A stretch of DNA of 59,837 bases. Source: an uncultured Prochlorococcus sp. GTDB taxonomy: Bacteria; Cyanobacteriota; Cyanobacteriia; PCC-6307; Cyanobiaceae. The position numbers and the translations under genes were made by a program. Below, one piece after another: positions 48,042-57,686 of this stretch; within the stretch, counting starts at the first letter, position 1, and the number at the start of each line of letters is the position of its first letter. Location of the stretch: assembly GCA_902537445.1 (NCBI GenBank), contig CACBBI010000006.1:1-59837 (forward strand), written 5' to 3'. The notes under the pieces were generated by a model. That model worked only from the letters and a program-made list of their open reading frames with translations, was not told where the DNA came from and ran no database searches.

Positions 48042-49118
48042 CTAAAGAATGATTTTTAAAACTATACCTAAAATTATAAGTAAAATGTTGATTTTCCAAA
48101 AATTTCCAACTATTCTTTGTTCTTTAACTCCTTTAAGTTCAAAATGGTGGTGCAGTGGAGCCATTAAAAATATGCGTTTTCCTTTGTGAAATAATTTTTT
48201 TGTAATTTTAAAAAACCCTACTTGAATCAGTACTGAGAATGATTCAATAATAAATATTCCTGCGAAAATAAATAAGGTAAAAACGCTATTAGTTAATAAC
48301 GCTATAGAACCAAGAATTGCACCAATAGTTAAAGATCCTGTATCACCCATAAATATTTTTGCAGGATATCTATTGTATTTGAGAAATCCTAAGCATATGC
48401 CGGACATTGAATAACATAAAATACTAAAAATAAAAAGCTCTTGCTGTTCCTTCATTAATATTTCTGTTCCTAATCCATAAAAGACAACCCCACTGCAACC
48501 AGCTGCTAATCCATCTAATCCATCAGTCAAATTTACGGAATTACTTATGCCAACAAGTACTAAAAAAGAAATTGGCAATATGAAAATATTAATATTTATT
48601 CCCCAAGAGTCAGATACTATAATGAATGGATCTATTAAATTTTTTTTATAGGCTAAAAATATAAAGATTATTGAAATGATACTTTGAAGGGCAAATTTTT
48701 CCTCTGTTTTTAAACCTGTATTCTCTTTTTTCTTTATGCTTAAATAATCATCTAAAAATCCTGTAATAAAGAAACCAAAAATAGCAAGTAATAAAAGAAA
48801 TAATTTTATAGAACCTGAATTTATGGTTATTATCAAAAGAAAAATTAAAAAAGGGATTATCATAAAAATCCCCCCCATTGTTGGTGTATCACTTTTTTTA
48901 AAGTGATTAGCTGGACCTTCACTCCTAATATTTTGAAGTAGATTAAATTTTTTGATGATCTTTAGACCGTTTTTCGTTGTGAAAATAGAAATAAAGAAGA
49001 ATAATATGTAAACTCCTGTAAAAATAAAATTGTTAAAAAAGTAGGAGGTAACTATTACCGCAAAAGTATTTATTATTAATAAAGATTCAAAGTTAAACTT
49101 TTTAATCTTCCCAATCAT
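48042..49118 (-). CDS. mraY: Phospho-N-acetylmuramoyl-pentapeptide transferase
   Basis: Integral membrane enzyme forming lipid I from UDP-MurNAc-pentapeptide and undecaprenyl phosphate. About ten membrane helices. The family motifs are SDTPTMGGIFMI, FLDDYLSIKKK (DDxxK-type), NLTDGLDGLAAG, KIFMGDTGSLTIG and APLHHHFELKG. The 358-aa length is normal. The ATG overlaps the end of the DUF3134 gene by 17 nt. MurC and MurB act upstream in the same pathway and are also in the window but far away. Confidence 0.97.
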   Translation of the reverse strand: MIGKIKKFNFESLLIINTFAVIVTSYFFNNFIFTGVYILFFFISIFTTKNGLKIIKKFNLLQNIRSEGPANHFKKSDTPTMGGIFMIIPFLIFLLIITINSGSIKLFLLLLAIFGFFITGFLDDYLSIKKKENTGLKTEEKFALQSIISIIFIFLAYKKNLIDPFIIVSDSWGININIFILPISFLVLVGISNSVNLTDGLDGLAAGCSGVVFYGLGTEILMKEQQELFIFSILCYSMSGICLGFLKYNRYPAKIFMGDTGSLTIGAILGSIALLTNSVFTLFIFAGIFIIESFSVLIQVGFFKITKKLFHKGKRIFLMAPLHHHFELKGVKEQRIVGNFWKINILLIILGIVLKIIL

Positions 49119-49383
49119 CTTCTAATGAAGGATCTTCGTCAGTTTTATAATCTTCTTTTTCTCCCATAAGTGCTGAAAGTTCTTCTTCTTCTATTGTACT
49201 AATCTCTTGTGAATCTCCATCTTTTTCTGCAACAAGTCTACCTGTATTTTCGAGCCATGATAGCAGATCAGGTTCCTCTCTTAATGGCAACACAGGAGCT
49301 GGATCATCTCTGTGGTAGCAAGTTAAAGCAGGATTGACTTCAGAAATGATGTCCAATCTAAGTTTTAATTTATTTGAATCCAT
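49102..49383 (-). CDS. DUF3134-type small acidic protein
   Basis: 93 aa. The conserved part is NPALTCYHRDDPAPVLPL followed by DLLSWLENTGRLVAE. The C-terminal 35 residues are almost entirely Asp/Glu/Ser. This matches what I recall of the cyanobacterial DUF3134 family, of unknown role. Coupled with mraY (17-nt overlap), it might act in wall synthesis, but that is inference from position only. ATG start at 49383. Confidence 0.78.
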   Translation of the reverse strand: MDSNKLKLRLDIISEVNPALTCYHRDDPAPVLPLREEPDLLSWLENTGRLVAEKDGDSQEISTIEEEELSALMGEKEDYKTDEDPSLEDDWED

Positions 49384-49436
49384 TAAAGGTTATGTTCTAT
49401 ATATACGATAATACATAATGATGCACACGAAAAACT

Positions 49437-49631
49437 TTGTTTGATAAAGCAAATTTAAAATACTTTTTTATTTGGCTATTGTCATTGTTGCTAGCTGGAT
49501 TATTTAAACTTATTGGATACTTATACCCCAATGTTTTAATAATTAATAACTTTCTTCTCTTGTTACTAGTTTTTGGTCCAGCTCTTTTAGTTACAATAAT
49601 ATTAGTTTTTAATAAGTTTTCAAATTCTTAA
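49437..49631 (+). CDS. Small two-helix membrane protein, function unknown
   Basis: 64 aa if the TTG at 49437 is the start. The sequence holds two hydrophobic segments (FFIWLLSLLLAGLFKLIGYL and NFLLLLLVFGPALLVTIILV) and a short polar tail. No ATG lies upstream in frame before a stop, and no good ribosome site is seen, so the exact start is uncertain. It occupies the DUF3134-argG gap and ends 37 bp before argG on the same strand. Confidence 0.5.
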   Translation: MFDKANLKYFFIWLLSLLLAGLFKLIGYLYPNVLIINNFLLLLLVFGPALLVTIILVFNKFSNS

Positions 49632-49668
49632 TTACGACAAAAATTTAAATTTTATGGAGCAAATTTAG

Positions 49669-50883
49669 ATGCAGAAGATAAAAAAAGTTGTATTAGCTTA
49701 TTCTGGTGGGGTAGATACGAGCGTCTGTATTCCATATTTAAAGAATGAATATGGAATTTCAGAAGTGGTTACTTTTGTAGCAGATCTCGGACAAGGCGAG
49801 GATTTAGAACTTATTAGGCAAAAAGCTTTAAATTCTGGGGCATCTAAGTCAATCGTTGGCAATTTAGTTAATAGTTTTGTCGAGAGATACGCTTTTCCAG
49901 CCATTAGAGCAAACGCATTATATTTAGATAAATACCCTTTATCTACCGCTCTTGCCAGGCCTTTAATTGCTGAAAATCTTGTGAGTATTGCTAGAGAGAT
50001 AAATGCCGATGCAGTAGCTCATGGATGTACTGGTAAAGGGAATGATCAAGTTCGGTTTGATTTGGCAATTCATGCTTTAGGCCCTGATTTAAAAATAATC
50101 ACTCCTGCAAGGGAGTGGAATATGAGTAGAGAAGAGGCGATAGTGTATGGAGAAAAATTTGGTATACCTACACCAGTATCAAAAAAATCACCATATTCAA
50201 TAGACGTTAACTTACTTGGAAGGAGTATTGAAGCGGGCATACTAGAAGACCCAATGCAAGAAGCACCTGAGGATATATTTTCGATGACATCATCAATTCA
50301 TAATTCACCTGATTCCCATCAAGATATAGAAATTATCTTTAAAAATGGTTTTCCAGTTGGAATTAATGATGAATTTTTAACTCCACTAGAGATTATTCAA
50401 AAAGCTAATGATCTTGCAGGTAAACACGGTTTTGGGAGAATAGATATGATTGAAGATCGAGTAGTAGGAATTAAAAGTAGAGAGATTTACGAAACACCTG
50501 GCCTCTCACTTTTAATCAAAGCCCACAAAGAATTAGAGAGCATAACATTAAACCCAGATGTTGTCGATTTTAAAGGAATAGTGGAAAAAAAATGGGGTCA
50601 ATTAGTCTATCAAGGTTTTTGGTTTGGACCTCTTAAAGAAAGTTTAGATGTATTTATATCATCGACTCAAACTTCAGTTAATGGAAGAGTAAAGATTAGA
50701 CTTTATAAGGGGAACGCAATAGTCATTGGGAGAATGTCGGAAAATAATTCACTTTACAGGGAAGATTTGGCAACTTATAGCAAAGATGATGTCTTTAATC
50801 ATTCTTTAGCAGAGGGTTTTATTTATATGTGGGGTATGTCTAATAAAATATGGGCTGAGTTAAATGCAAAAACAAAAGATTAA
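49669..50883 (+). CDS. argG: Argininosuccinate synthase
   Basis: Joins citrulline and aspartate using ATP. The P-loop-like [16 protein letters not shown] opens the N-domain. Then come [31 protein letters not shown] and [17 protein letters not shown]. The 404-aa length is normal. The ATG follows a weak GGAG in TTTATGGAGC. It is convergent with rpsF with only 3 bp between stop codons. Confidence 0.97.
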   Translation: MQKIKKVVLAYSGGVDTSVCIPYLKNEYGISEVVTFVADLGQGEDLELIRQKALNSGASKSIVGNLVNSFVERYAFPAIRANALYLDKYPLSTALARPLIAENLVSIAREINADAVAHGCTGKGNDQVRFDLAIHALGPDLKIITPAREWNMSREEAIVYGEKFGIPTPVSKKSPYSIDVNLLGRSIEAGILEDPMQEAPEDIFSMTSSIHNSPDSHQDIEIIFKNGFPVGINDEFLTPLEIIQKANDLAGKHGFGRIDMIEDRVVGIKSREIYETPGLSLLIKAHKELESITLNPDVVDFKGIVEKKWGQLVYQGFWFGPLKESLDVFISSTQTSVNGRVKIRLYKGNAIVIGRMSENNSLYREDLATYSKDDVFNHSLAEGFIYMWGMSNKIWAELNAKTKD

Positions 50884-50886
50884 TAT

Positions 50887-51339
50887 TTAAGATTCTGTAT
50901 TTTCAGCATCATCTTTTCCCGAAGTTGAAGTATCTGCACTTGCTACTGGTTGTTTTTCTTTAGATTTAACTTTGGCATCTGGATTATCTTTGTTCTCTGA
51001 TTGAGATGTATTCTTGTTAGAAGGTCTTGGGGTTGGCAAAGGACCTTCTTGTTTAACGGTCATGTATCTAATAACATCATCACTTAGTCTCATTGCTTTT
51101 TCAATTTTGAAAATATGTTGACCATCACCTTGATGACTAAGTTGCACGTAAATACCTTCTCTATGTTTTGCTATTTGATAGGCTAATCTTCTTTTGCCTC
51201 TCATTTGACTATCAAGAATGGTACCGCCAAATTCTTCTAAGAGCTTATTGTATTTATCAATGTGATTGGTTACTTCATCTTCCGCAATATCTGGGCGGAG
51301 GATATACATGGTTTCGTAATAAGATTGTTGATCGTTCAT
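50887..51339 (-). CDS. rpsF: 30S ribosomal protein S6 with long acidic/polar tail
   Basis: The S6 fold occupies residues 1-100: [49 protein letters not shown] and [12 protein letters not shown]. The last about 50 residues are Ser/Lys/Asp/Asn-rich and likely disordered ([18 protein letters not shown], then [15 protein letters not shown]). E. coli S6 also has an acidic tail, but this one is longer. It is convergent with argG, and a promoter lies in the 101-bp gap to aroE. Confidence 0.94.
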   Translation of the reverse strand: MNDQQSYYETMYILRPDIAEDEVTNHIDKYNKLLEEFGGTILDSQMRGKRRLAYQIAKHREGIYVQLSHQGDGQHIFKIEKAMRLSDDVIRYMTVKQEGPLPTPRPSNKNTSQSENKDNPDAKVKSKEKQPVASADTSTSGKDDAENTES

Positions 51340-51440
51340 GGTTTCAGACGAGGTCTTTGGCTCATAAATTGGTGTGATGAGCGTCTGTTCATTATTAACG
51401 ATACATTATGAGAGGCAATTTCTTAAAAATAGGGTCATTT

Positions 51441-52301
51441 TTAAAGATATTTTTTTAGTGCGTCATTCATTACATGAAAAGGTACTTCTAAACCATCTGT
51501 CCAAAATGATACTGATTTCATTCCTTGAGCAACAAGCATTTCCAAACCATCTATAGTCATGCATCCTTTTTTGGCACTAAATTTTAATAAAGGAGTTGGA
51601 GCAGGATTATAGATTAAATCATAAACAATCGTTTTTGAGTTAAGACATCTCCAAAAAGTTTCGCCATATGGCAATAAATTATTTTCATATCTAGTTGTTT
51701 TCATCCCTACTGGTGTTGTATTTACAATCAAATCTGCTTCCCGAATTAAAATTTGGGCTTGATCATCAGAATTTAATACACCCTGCAGTTGAATTTGATT
51801 ATCAAAGTTTTTTATTAATTCATCTAGTGATGATTTGTTACGCGATATTACTGAAATTGTTGAAAGATTTAAATTTATTAAACCTTGAATAACAGATCTT
51901 GCTGCACCTCCTGAGCCAAGAATCATTGATTTTTTCTTGGCTAAGTTTAAATTTTTTAATGGATAAATAAATCCATCTACATCAGTATTAGTTGCGCTCC
52001 ATTCTTTTTCAGAATTTAATTTCAGGGTATTTATTGCTTTAAGTTTGTTAGCAATAGGTGAGATTTCACTACAAAGGTTAAATACTTTTTCTTTGTGTGG
52101 AATTGTAATGTTTAAACCTTTGCAATTAATCTTCTTAAAAGAATTCAGAACTAATTCTAGATCTTCATCTTTACAGGGTATAGCAATATAGATTAAATCT
52201 AAGCCTAAATATTGAAAGGCAGCATTTTGCATAATTGGCGATAAAGAATGGCTTATTGGATTACCAATTAATGCTATGAAGGATGTCTTGCTTGAAATCA
52301 T
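51441..52301 (-). CDS. aroE: Shikimate dehydrogenase
   Basis: NADPH-dependent reduction of 3-dehydroshikimate. The N-terminal substrate domain has LIGNPISHSLSPIMQNAAF and LNITIPHKEKVFNLC (catalytic Lys/Asp region). The C-terminal Rossmann domain has ILGSGGAARSVIQGL and VNTTPVGM. I chose ATG 52301 (MISSKTSF), 286 aa. The frame runs open to 52346, but the extra 15 residues are unlike AroE. It is divergent from dnaK, with 117 bp between the two starts. Confidence 0.94.
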   Translation of the reverse strand: MISSKTSFIALIGNPISHSLSPIMQNAAFQYLGLDLIYIAIPCKDEDLELVLNSFKKINCKGLNITIPHKEKVFNLCSEISPIANKLKAINTLKLNSEKEWSATNTDVDGFIYPLKNLNLAKKKSMILGSGGAARSVIQGLINLNLSTISVISRNKSSLDELIKNFDNQIQLQGVLNSDDQAQILIREADLIVNTTPVGMKTTRYENNLLPYGETFWRCLNSKTIVYDLIYNPAPTPLLKFSAKKGCMTIDGLEMLVAQGMKSVSFWTDGLEVPFHVMNDALKKYL

Positions 52302-52418
52302 GTTTAGAATTTTTTCCTTAAAAATACTGATCTGTTCGGGAACCACACCCCGTCTTTGAGTAACAATAATGACGACGATGACCGATTATGGAGAATAACA
52401 AATATAGAGAATTTACCC

Positions 52419-54326
52419 ATGGGTAAGGTTGTAGGAATTGATTTAGGAACAACTAATAGTTGTGTTGCTGTCATGGAAGGTGGTAAACCTACTGTAATAG
52501 CAAATGCCGAGGGTTTCAGAACTACTCCATCAGTTGTTGCATATACAAAAAATCAAGATCAACTTGTTGGACAAATAGCAAAAAGACAAGCTGTAATGAA
52601 CCCTGAAAATACTTTTTATTCTGCAAAACGTTTTGTAGGTAGAAGGGTTGATGAAGTTAATGAAGAATCTAAAGAAGTTAGTTATTCTGTTGAAAAATCT
52701 GGTTCTAGTGTCAAATTAAAATGTCCTATCTTGGATAAGCAGTTTTCTCCTGAAGAGGTAAGTTCTCAAGTTTTAAGAAAGTTAGCAGATGATGCGGGCA
52801 AATATCTTGGTGACAAAGTTACACAGGCTGTAATTACAGTTCCAGCTTATTTTAATGATTCCCAAAGACAGGCTACTAAAGATGCTGGAAAGATTGCAGG
52901 TTTAGAAGTACTCAGAATTGTTAATGAACCAACTGCTGCGGCTTTAGCATATGGTTTGGATAAAGAAAATGAAAAAATTCTTGTTTTTGATTTAGGTGGA
53001 GGCACATTTGATGTCTCAGTTATTGAAGCTGGTGATGGAGTAACTGAAGTTCTATCTACTTCTGGAGATACACATTTAGGTGGTGATGATTTTGATCGAT
53101 GCATCGTAGATCACTTAGCTAATACTTTTAAATCAAACGAGGGAATTGATCTCAGACAAGATAAGCAAGCTTTGCAAAGATTGACTGAAGCTGCAGAAAA
53201 AGCAAAAATAGAACTCTCAAATGCTACGCAAAGTGAAATAAATTTACCTTTTATTACAGCGACGCCCGAAGGGCCAAAACATTTGGATTTAAACCTTACT
53301 AGAGCAAAGTTTGAGGAATTAGCAGCTTCTTTAATTGATAGGTGTAAGACCCCTGTTGAGAGAGCTATAAGTGATGCAAAAATTTCTACTAGTGAAATTG
53401 ATGAAGTTGTTATGGTGGGAGGCTCATCTAGAATACCTGCTGTTTTAGATTTAGTTAAAAAAATAATTGGCAAAGAACCAAATCAAACTGTTAATCCTGA
53501 TGAGGTAGTAGCTGTTGGAGCTGCAATTCAGGGAGGAGTTTTAGCAGGAGAAGTTAAAGATATATTGTTGCTTGACGTTACACCACTTTCTTTAGGTGTA
53601 GAGACTTTAGGGGGAGTAATGACAAAAATGATAAATCGAAATACTACAGTACCTACTAAGAAATCTGAAACATATTCAACTGCCGTAGACGGTCAAACAA
53701 ATGTTGAAATACATGTTTTACAGGGTGAAAGAGAAATGGCTTCTGATAACAAAAGCTTAGGAACCTTTAGATTGGATGGTATACCTTCAGCACCAAGAGG
53801 TGTGCCGCAAATTGAAGTTACATTTGATATCGATGCAAATGGTATTCTTAGTGTTACTGCCAAAGATAAAGGAAGTGGCAAAGAGCAAAGTATTTCTATC
53901 ACTGGGGCTTCAACTCTATCTGATAATGAAGTAGAAAAAATGGTAAAGGATGCTGAATCAAATGCATCTGTAGATAAAGAAAAAAGAGAAAAAATTGATT
54001 TAAAAAATCAAGCTGAAACACTTGTATATCAGACAGAAAAGCAACTTGGTGAGTTAGGAGACAAAATTGATGCTGCAGCAAAGTCTAAAGTTGAAGAAAA
54101 AAGTAATGCTTTAAAAGAAGCAACTTCAAAAGAAGATTATGAATCAATGAAAAAACTTCTTGAAGAACTTCAGCAAGAACTTTATGCAGTTGGTTCATCT
54201 GTTTATCAGCAACCAGGCAACCAGCCCCCATCACCTGGCGCAGCAGGCGGTCCTGATCAGAGTGATTCAAACGAAAAAGGTGGAGATGATGTAATTGATG
54301 CAGACTTTACTGAAACAAAAGATTAG
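52419..54326 (+). CDS. dnaK: Molecular chaperone DnaK (Hsp70)
   Basis: 635 aa using ATG 52419 ([20 protein letters not shown]). The ATPase domain has [30 protein letters not shown] and [19 protein letters not shown] substrate-binding domain follows ([32 protein letters not shown]), then a lid, and the tail ends [12 protein letters not shown]. The 5'-extended frame (52356, 656 aa) begins with a non-Hsp70 acidic segment and is unlikely. This is a housekeeping-type DnaK. Its grpE and dnaJ lie about 33 kb left. It overlaps the next convergent gene by 4 nt (TTAG). Confidence 0.96.
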   Translation: MGKVVGIDLGTTNSCVAVMEGGKPTVIANAEGFRTTPSVVAYTKNQDQLVGQIAKRQAVMNPENTFYSAKRFVGRRVDEVNEESKEVSYSVEKSGSSVKLKCPILDKQFSPEEVSSQVLRKLADDAGKYLGDKVTQAVITVPAYFNDSQRQATKDAGKIAGLEVLRIVNEPTAAALAYGLDKENEKILVFDLGGGTFDVSVIEAGDGVTEVLSTSGDTHLGGDDFDRCIVDHLANTFKSNEGIDLRQDKQALQRLTEAAEKAKIELSNATQSEINLPFITATPEGPKHLDLNLTRAKFEELAASLIDRCKTPVERAISDAKISTSEIDEVVMVGGSSRIPAVLDLVKKIIGKEPNQTVNPDEVVAVGAAIQGGVLAGEVKDILLLDVTPLSLGVETLGGVMTKMINRNTTVPTKKSETYSTAVDGQTNVEIHVLQGEREMASDNKSLGTFRLDGIPSAPRGVPQIEVTFDIDANGILSVTAKDKGSGKEQSISITGASTLSDNEVEKMVKDAESNASVDKEKREKIDLKNQAETLVYQTEKQLGELGDKIDAAAKSKVEEKSNALKEATSKEDYESMKKLLEELQQELYAVGSSVYQQPGNQPPSPGAAGGPDQSDSNEKGGDDVIDADFTETKD

Positions 54327-55405
54327 TAACTGTAATTTTTAATTTCATTTGCAACCCATTTAGAACAAGCTGGAGCCAGCAAAATCCCATTTTTATAAAA
54401 ACCTGTACATATAATTAGTCCATCTTCAAGATTTTTCATTATTGGTGAAGGCTCACCATCTGGTCTTGACCTTATCCCGTACCATTTTTTAGAAATTTTT
54501 CCTTTCATGAGCCAATTTGGTTTTTTGTCAAGAAAATTTGTGAGTTTTTCGAATATTTTTTCTTCTGGCTTCGTACTATATTCGTCTGTTGATCCAATAA
54601 TTAGCTTATTTTTTGATTTTGGAATTATATTTTTACCATTTATATTGAATTGTTTTGGGAGCGATAATAAATCAACTTCTTCATCATTTATTTCAATTTC
54701 CATAGCTTGACCTAAAACAGGTTTTAATTTGATGTTGTGAGATAGGTCATCTATTAAATCAGTTGCTTTAAGTGAATTACACAAAATAACCATGTCAGAT
54801 TTGATGTTTTCATTATTTTTTGTTGTAGAAATCCATTGATTGTTTGATTTCCTTATTTTCATTATTTCTCCTTGCAAATAATTTACTTTTTTATGTTTTA
54901 GATATTTATCTAATGTTTGAAGTAACGACAAAGCATTTATTCTTCCATCTTTGAGGGAAATCATTCCTTTTATATTTTTTGTTTGGAAAGCTTTATTTAT
55001 ATTATTGATAAATATTGAGTCTCTTTCTAAAATTCGTAAGTTTTGATCATTATTTTCATAAATAAATTTCTCTATTTTTTTGAACTTTTCTTCATTAGTA
55101 GTTAGTTGTATTAATGGTTTTTCGATATGTAAGTCATAATTAAATTTTTGCAAGAATGTAATCCATTGTGGCCATAATTCAATGCTTTGTTTCCTGAGAT
55201 CCCAACTTCTACCTCTTCTTTTTTGATACATATTACCCATTAGCAAGCCTAAAGCTGCGTTGCTACTATTTTGGGGTTGAGTTGGATCTATTATTGTTAT
55301 CTGGAAACCTAATTCTGATAATTCTAAAGCGTTAAATTTTCCAATAATCCCTGATCCAATAATAACTATGTGTGCTTTTTGAAAATTTTCTTTTAAGCTT
55401 TTCAT
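54323..55405 (-). CDS. FAD-dependent amine/glycine-oxidase-like protein (ThiO/DAO family)
   Basis: 360 aa. The N-terminal dinucleotide motif is [20 protein letters not shown] with an FAD-ribose acidic end (ITIID). The DAO domain then has [20 protein letters not shown] and a C-terminal FAD contact [20 protein letters not shown]. This fits glycine-oxidase ThiO, which makes the glyoxyl imine for thiazole synthesis, or a related amino-acid oxidase. thiL is elsewhere in the window but not linked. The exact substrate is undetermined. ATG start; the stop overlaps dnaK's stop. Confidence 0.75.
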   Translation of the reverse strand: MKSLKENFQKAHIVIIGSGIIGKFNALELSELGFQITIIDPTQPQNSSNAALGLLMGNMYQKRRGRSWDLRKQSIELWPQWITFLQKFNYDLHIEKPLIQLTTNEEKFKKIEKFIYENNDQNLRILERDSIFINNINKAFQTKNIKGMISLKDGRINALSLLQTLDKYLKHKKVNYLQGEIMKIRKSNNQWISTTKNNENIKSDMVILCNSLKATDLIDDLSHNIKLKPVLGQAMEIEINDEEVDLLSLPKQFNINGKNIIPKSKNKLIIGSTDEYSTKPEEKIFEKLTNFLDKKPNWLMKGKISKKWYGIRSRPDGEPSPIMKNLEDGLIICTGFYKNGILLAPACSKWVANEIKNYSY

Positions 55406-55453
55406 TGATATATTAGATATACTTGCTTATTTGATTTAATAGTTAAAGATTTT

Positions 55454-56308
55454 TTGGAACATCCTTCAATTATATTCAAAATTGTTTGTCCCGATCGTCC
55501 TGGTCTTGTAAGTTTACTTACAAGTTGGATTTCAAATTACGGTGGAAACATAAAACATTCTGATCATCATACAGATCAAGATGCGGGTTTGTTTCTTAGT
55601 CGAATTGAATGGAATAGTAAAAATGCATCTTTTAATAGAGATGAAATCTATAAAGAATTTAAAAAAATTGCAGATGAAGTTAATGGAAAATTTAACGTAA
55701 ATTATTCTGATGAAATTCCAAATGTTGCTATTTTTGTGAGCAAACAAAATCATTGTTTGATTGATTTGCTTTGGAGAGTAAGAAATGGTGAACTCAAAAT
55801 GAAAGTGCCGTTAATAATTTCTAATCATTGTGATCTTGAAAATATCGCAAATGACTTTAATGCAAAATTTGTCTATATTGATACCTTTAATACTGATAAA
55901 TCTATTGTTGAAGATCAATTTTTAAATTTATTAAAAGATTATGAAATTGATCTTGTTGTATTGGCCAAATATATGCAAATTTTGAGTGACTCTTTTTTAA
56001 AAAAGTTTTCTTCAATAATAAATATTCATCATTCTTTCTTACCTGCATTCAAGGGTGGGCAACCATATCATCGAGCATGGAAGAGAGGTGTTAAATTAAT
56101 TGGTGCTACTGCTCACTATGTTACTGAAGATCTTGATGAAGGCCCTATAATAGAGCAATGCACAGTTAATGTAAGTCATAGGGATGAAGTTGATGATTTG
56201 ATAAGAAAAGGAAGAGATATTGAAAGAATAGCTTTAGCAAGAGCTGTTAGATTACATCTAAATCATCAAGTATTTGTTTATAACAGCAAAACTGCTGTTT
56301 TTGATTGA
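55454..56308 (+). CDS. purU: Formyltetrahydrofolate deformylase
   Basis: Hydrolyses 10-formyl-THF to formate and THF, balancing one-carbon units, and may supply formate to PurT. An N-terminal ACT domain (IVCPDRPGLVSLLTSWIS) precedes the formyltransferase-fold domain. Conserved residues sit in INIHHSFLPAFKGGQPYHRA (Asn/His) and GATAHYVTEDLDEGPIIEQ (Asp). The length of 284 aa is normal. The start is TTG at 55454. An in-frame ATG gives no plausible ACT domain. Convergent with the ClC gene after 10 bp. Confidence 0.92.
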   Translation: MEHPSIIFKIVCPDRPGLVSLLTSWISNYGGNIKHSDHHTDQDAGLFLSRIEWNSKNASFNRDEIYKEFKKIADEVNGKFNVNYSDEIPNVAIFVSKQNHCLIDLLWRVRNGELKMKVPLIISNHCDLENIANDFNAKFVYIDTFNTDKSIVEDQFLNLLKDYEIDLVVLAKYMQILSDSFLKKFSSIINIHHSFLPAFKGGQPYHRAWKRGVKLIGATAHYVTEDLDEGPIIEQCTVNVSHRDEVDDLIRKGRDIERIALARAVRLHLNHQVFVYNSKTAVFD

Positions 56309-56318
56309 AGATAGTTTC

Positions 56319-57677
56319 TTAGTCTTCTAATTCTATTTGTATTTGCCTTTCATAAATTGATTCTTCATTAAAAGCTCTTGCTATCAAAAAACTGGCAATG
56401 CAGCTGATTAAGACAGGTTTCATTATTAATAAATTTTTTGTTAAAGCAAAAGCTAAAAACATTGCTGTTATTGGTGTTCGCGAACATCCAGCTACGAAAG
56501 CTCCCATTCCTGCAAAAATGTATGTACTTGGAGCATGTCCTGTCGCAATTTCTACCCAGCTTCCCATTATTAGTCCGATTGATCCTCCTAAAGTAAGCAT
56601 TGGATAGAATAATCCTCCAGGAGCTCCAGATGCTGCAGCTAAACCTGTCGTGATAAATAGTACCAAAACTGCTAATAAAGCAATTCCAATACTTGTATTT
56701 TGTTCAGCTATTATTTTTTGTAATTCATCTAAATTATGAAATGTACTGGGTAAACAAGAGTAGATACTTCCTAAAATAAGTCCACAGATACTCATTTTTA
56801 AAACAAATTTATTTTTATACCACTGTTTCCCAAGATTTTGCATTAACAAAACATATCTGCTGTATAATTCTGCAAATATCCCAATAATTATTCCTAGTAA
56901 AATTAAGTAAATAAAATCTACAGGTAAGAAAAAAACTGATGGGTCATATTCTTTTTGAATCAAAAATCCGAGGTTAAAATCAAAGCCTCCTGCTTTAGGG
57001 TCTAAACCCAAGGCTTGAATAATATCAGCTGATGAATCTGCAATAAAAGTTGTAATTACTACTAATAGCAAAATTACTGGTCTAGCAGAGTTTAATAACT
57101 CTTCTATTGCATAGACAAACCCTCCTAATGGAGCGCTAAATACTGCAGCTATTCCAGCACCACCACCTGCTGCAACTATTACTCTTCTGAAAGCTGTAGG
57201 AGCTTTGAGCCACTTGGCCATTTGCCAAGCTACTGATCCTCCCATTTGAACTGATGGACCTTCTGGCCCCAAAGGGAATCCACTACCAATAGCAATGATT
57301 CCTGATATGAGCTTTACTAATCCTACTTTTAAATTCATTGGAACTTTTTTATGTCTTAAGAAACCCATTATTTGACTCACACCTGAACCTTTTGCAGCAG
57401 GTGCTATATTTTTGATCAAATATCCTGCAATAGCTCCTCCTAGAGCGCCAAAAATAGGTAAGACCGCAATAGATGGGAATTGGTCTAATAATGCCAATCT
57501 CCAATTATTAATAAAATAGATTCCAGTTTTAAAAGATATGCTTGTAATTGAGGCCCCTAAACCTGTTAATAAGAGCGAAAATGCAACGACTAAAGATCTT
57601 TGTTTTAATAATTTTTTGATGCTACGAGAAGAATTATTACTTGTTTTTTGAATATTATCTTTTATAAAGTTTGGCAT
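56319..57677 (-). CDS. ClC-family chloride/proton exchanger
   Basis: 452 aa, all-alpha membrane protein. The selectivity motifs are KGSGVSQIMG (GSGIPE-like), GFPLGPEGPSVQMGG with the gating Glu of GxEGP, and GAPGGLFYPMLTLGG. The helix with SAPLGGFVYAIEELLNS holds the EE pair, including the internal proton-pathway glutamate. Retention of both glutamates favours a Cl-/H+ antiporter rather than a channel. It has no CBS domains. ATG start. It follows acnB by 9 bp on the same strand. Confidence 0.9.
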   Translation of the reverse strand: MPNFIKDNIQKTSNNSSRSIKKLLKQRSLVVAFSLLLTGLGASITSISFKTGIYFINNWRLALLDQFPSIAVLPIFGALGGAIAGYLIKNIAPAAKGSGVSQIMGFLRHKKVPMNLKVGLVKLISGIIAIGSGFPLGPEGPSVQMGGSVAWQMAKWLKAPTAFRRVIVAAGGGAGIAAVFSAPLGGFVYAIEELLNSARPVILLLVVITTFIADSSADIIQALGLDPKAGGFDFNLGFLIQKEYDPSVFFLPVDFIYLILLGIIIGIFAELYSRYVLLMQNLGKQWYKNKFVLKMSICGLILGSIYSCLPSTFHNLDELQKIIAEQNTSIGIALLAVLVLFITTGLAAASGAPGGLFYPMLTLGGSIGLIMGSWVEIATGHAPSTYIFAGMGAFVAGCSRTPITAMFLAFALTKNLLIMKPVLISCIASFLIARAFNEESIYERQIQIELED

Positions 57678-57686
57678 AGTCCATGA

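Noticed and set aside
52356-52418. 5' extension of dnaK from a TTG (21 extra codons)
   Set aside because: The acidic extension is unlike Hsp70, and ATG 52419 gives the exact family N-terminus.
53111-53473. 120-codon frame antisense to dnaK
   Set aside because: Lies within highly conserved Hsp70 codons. Shadow frame.
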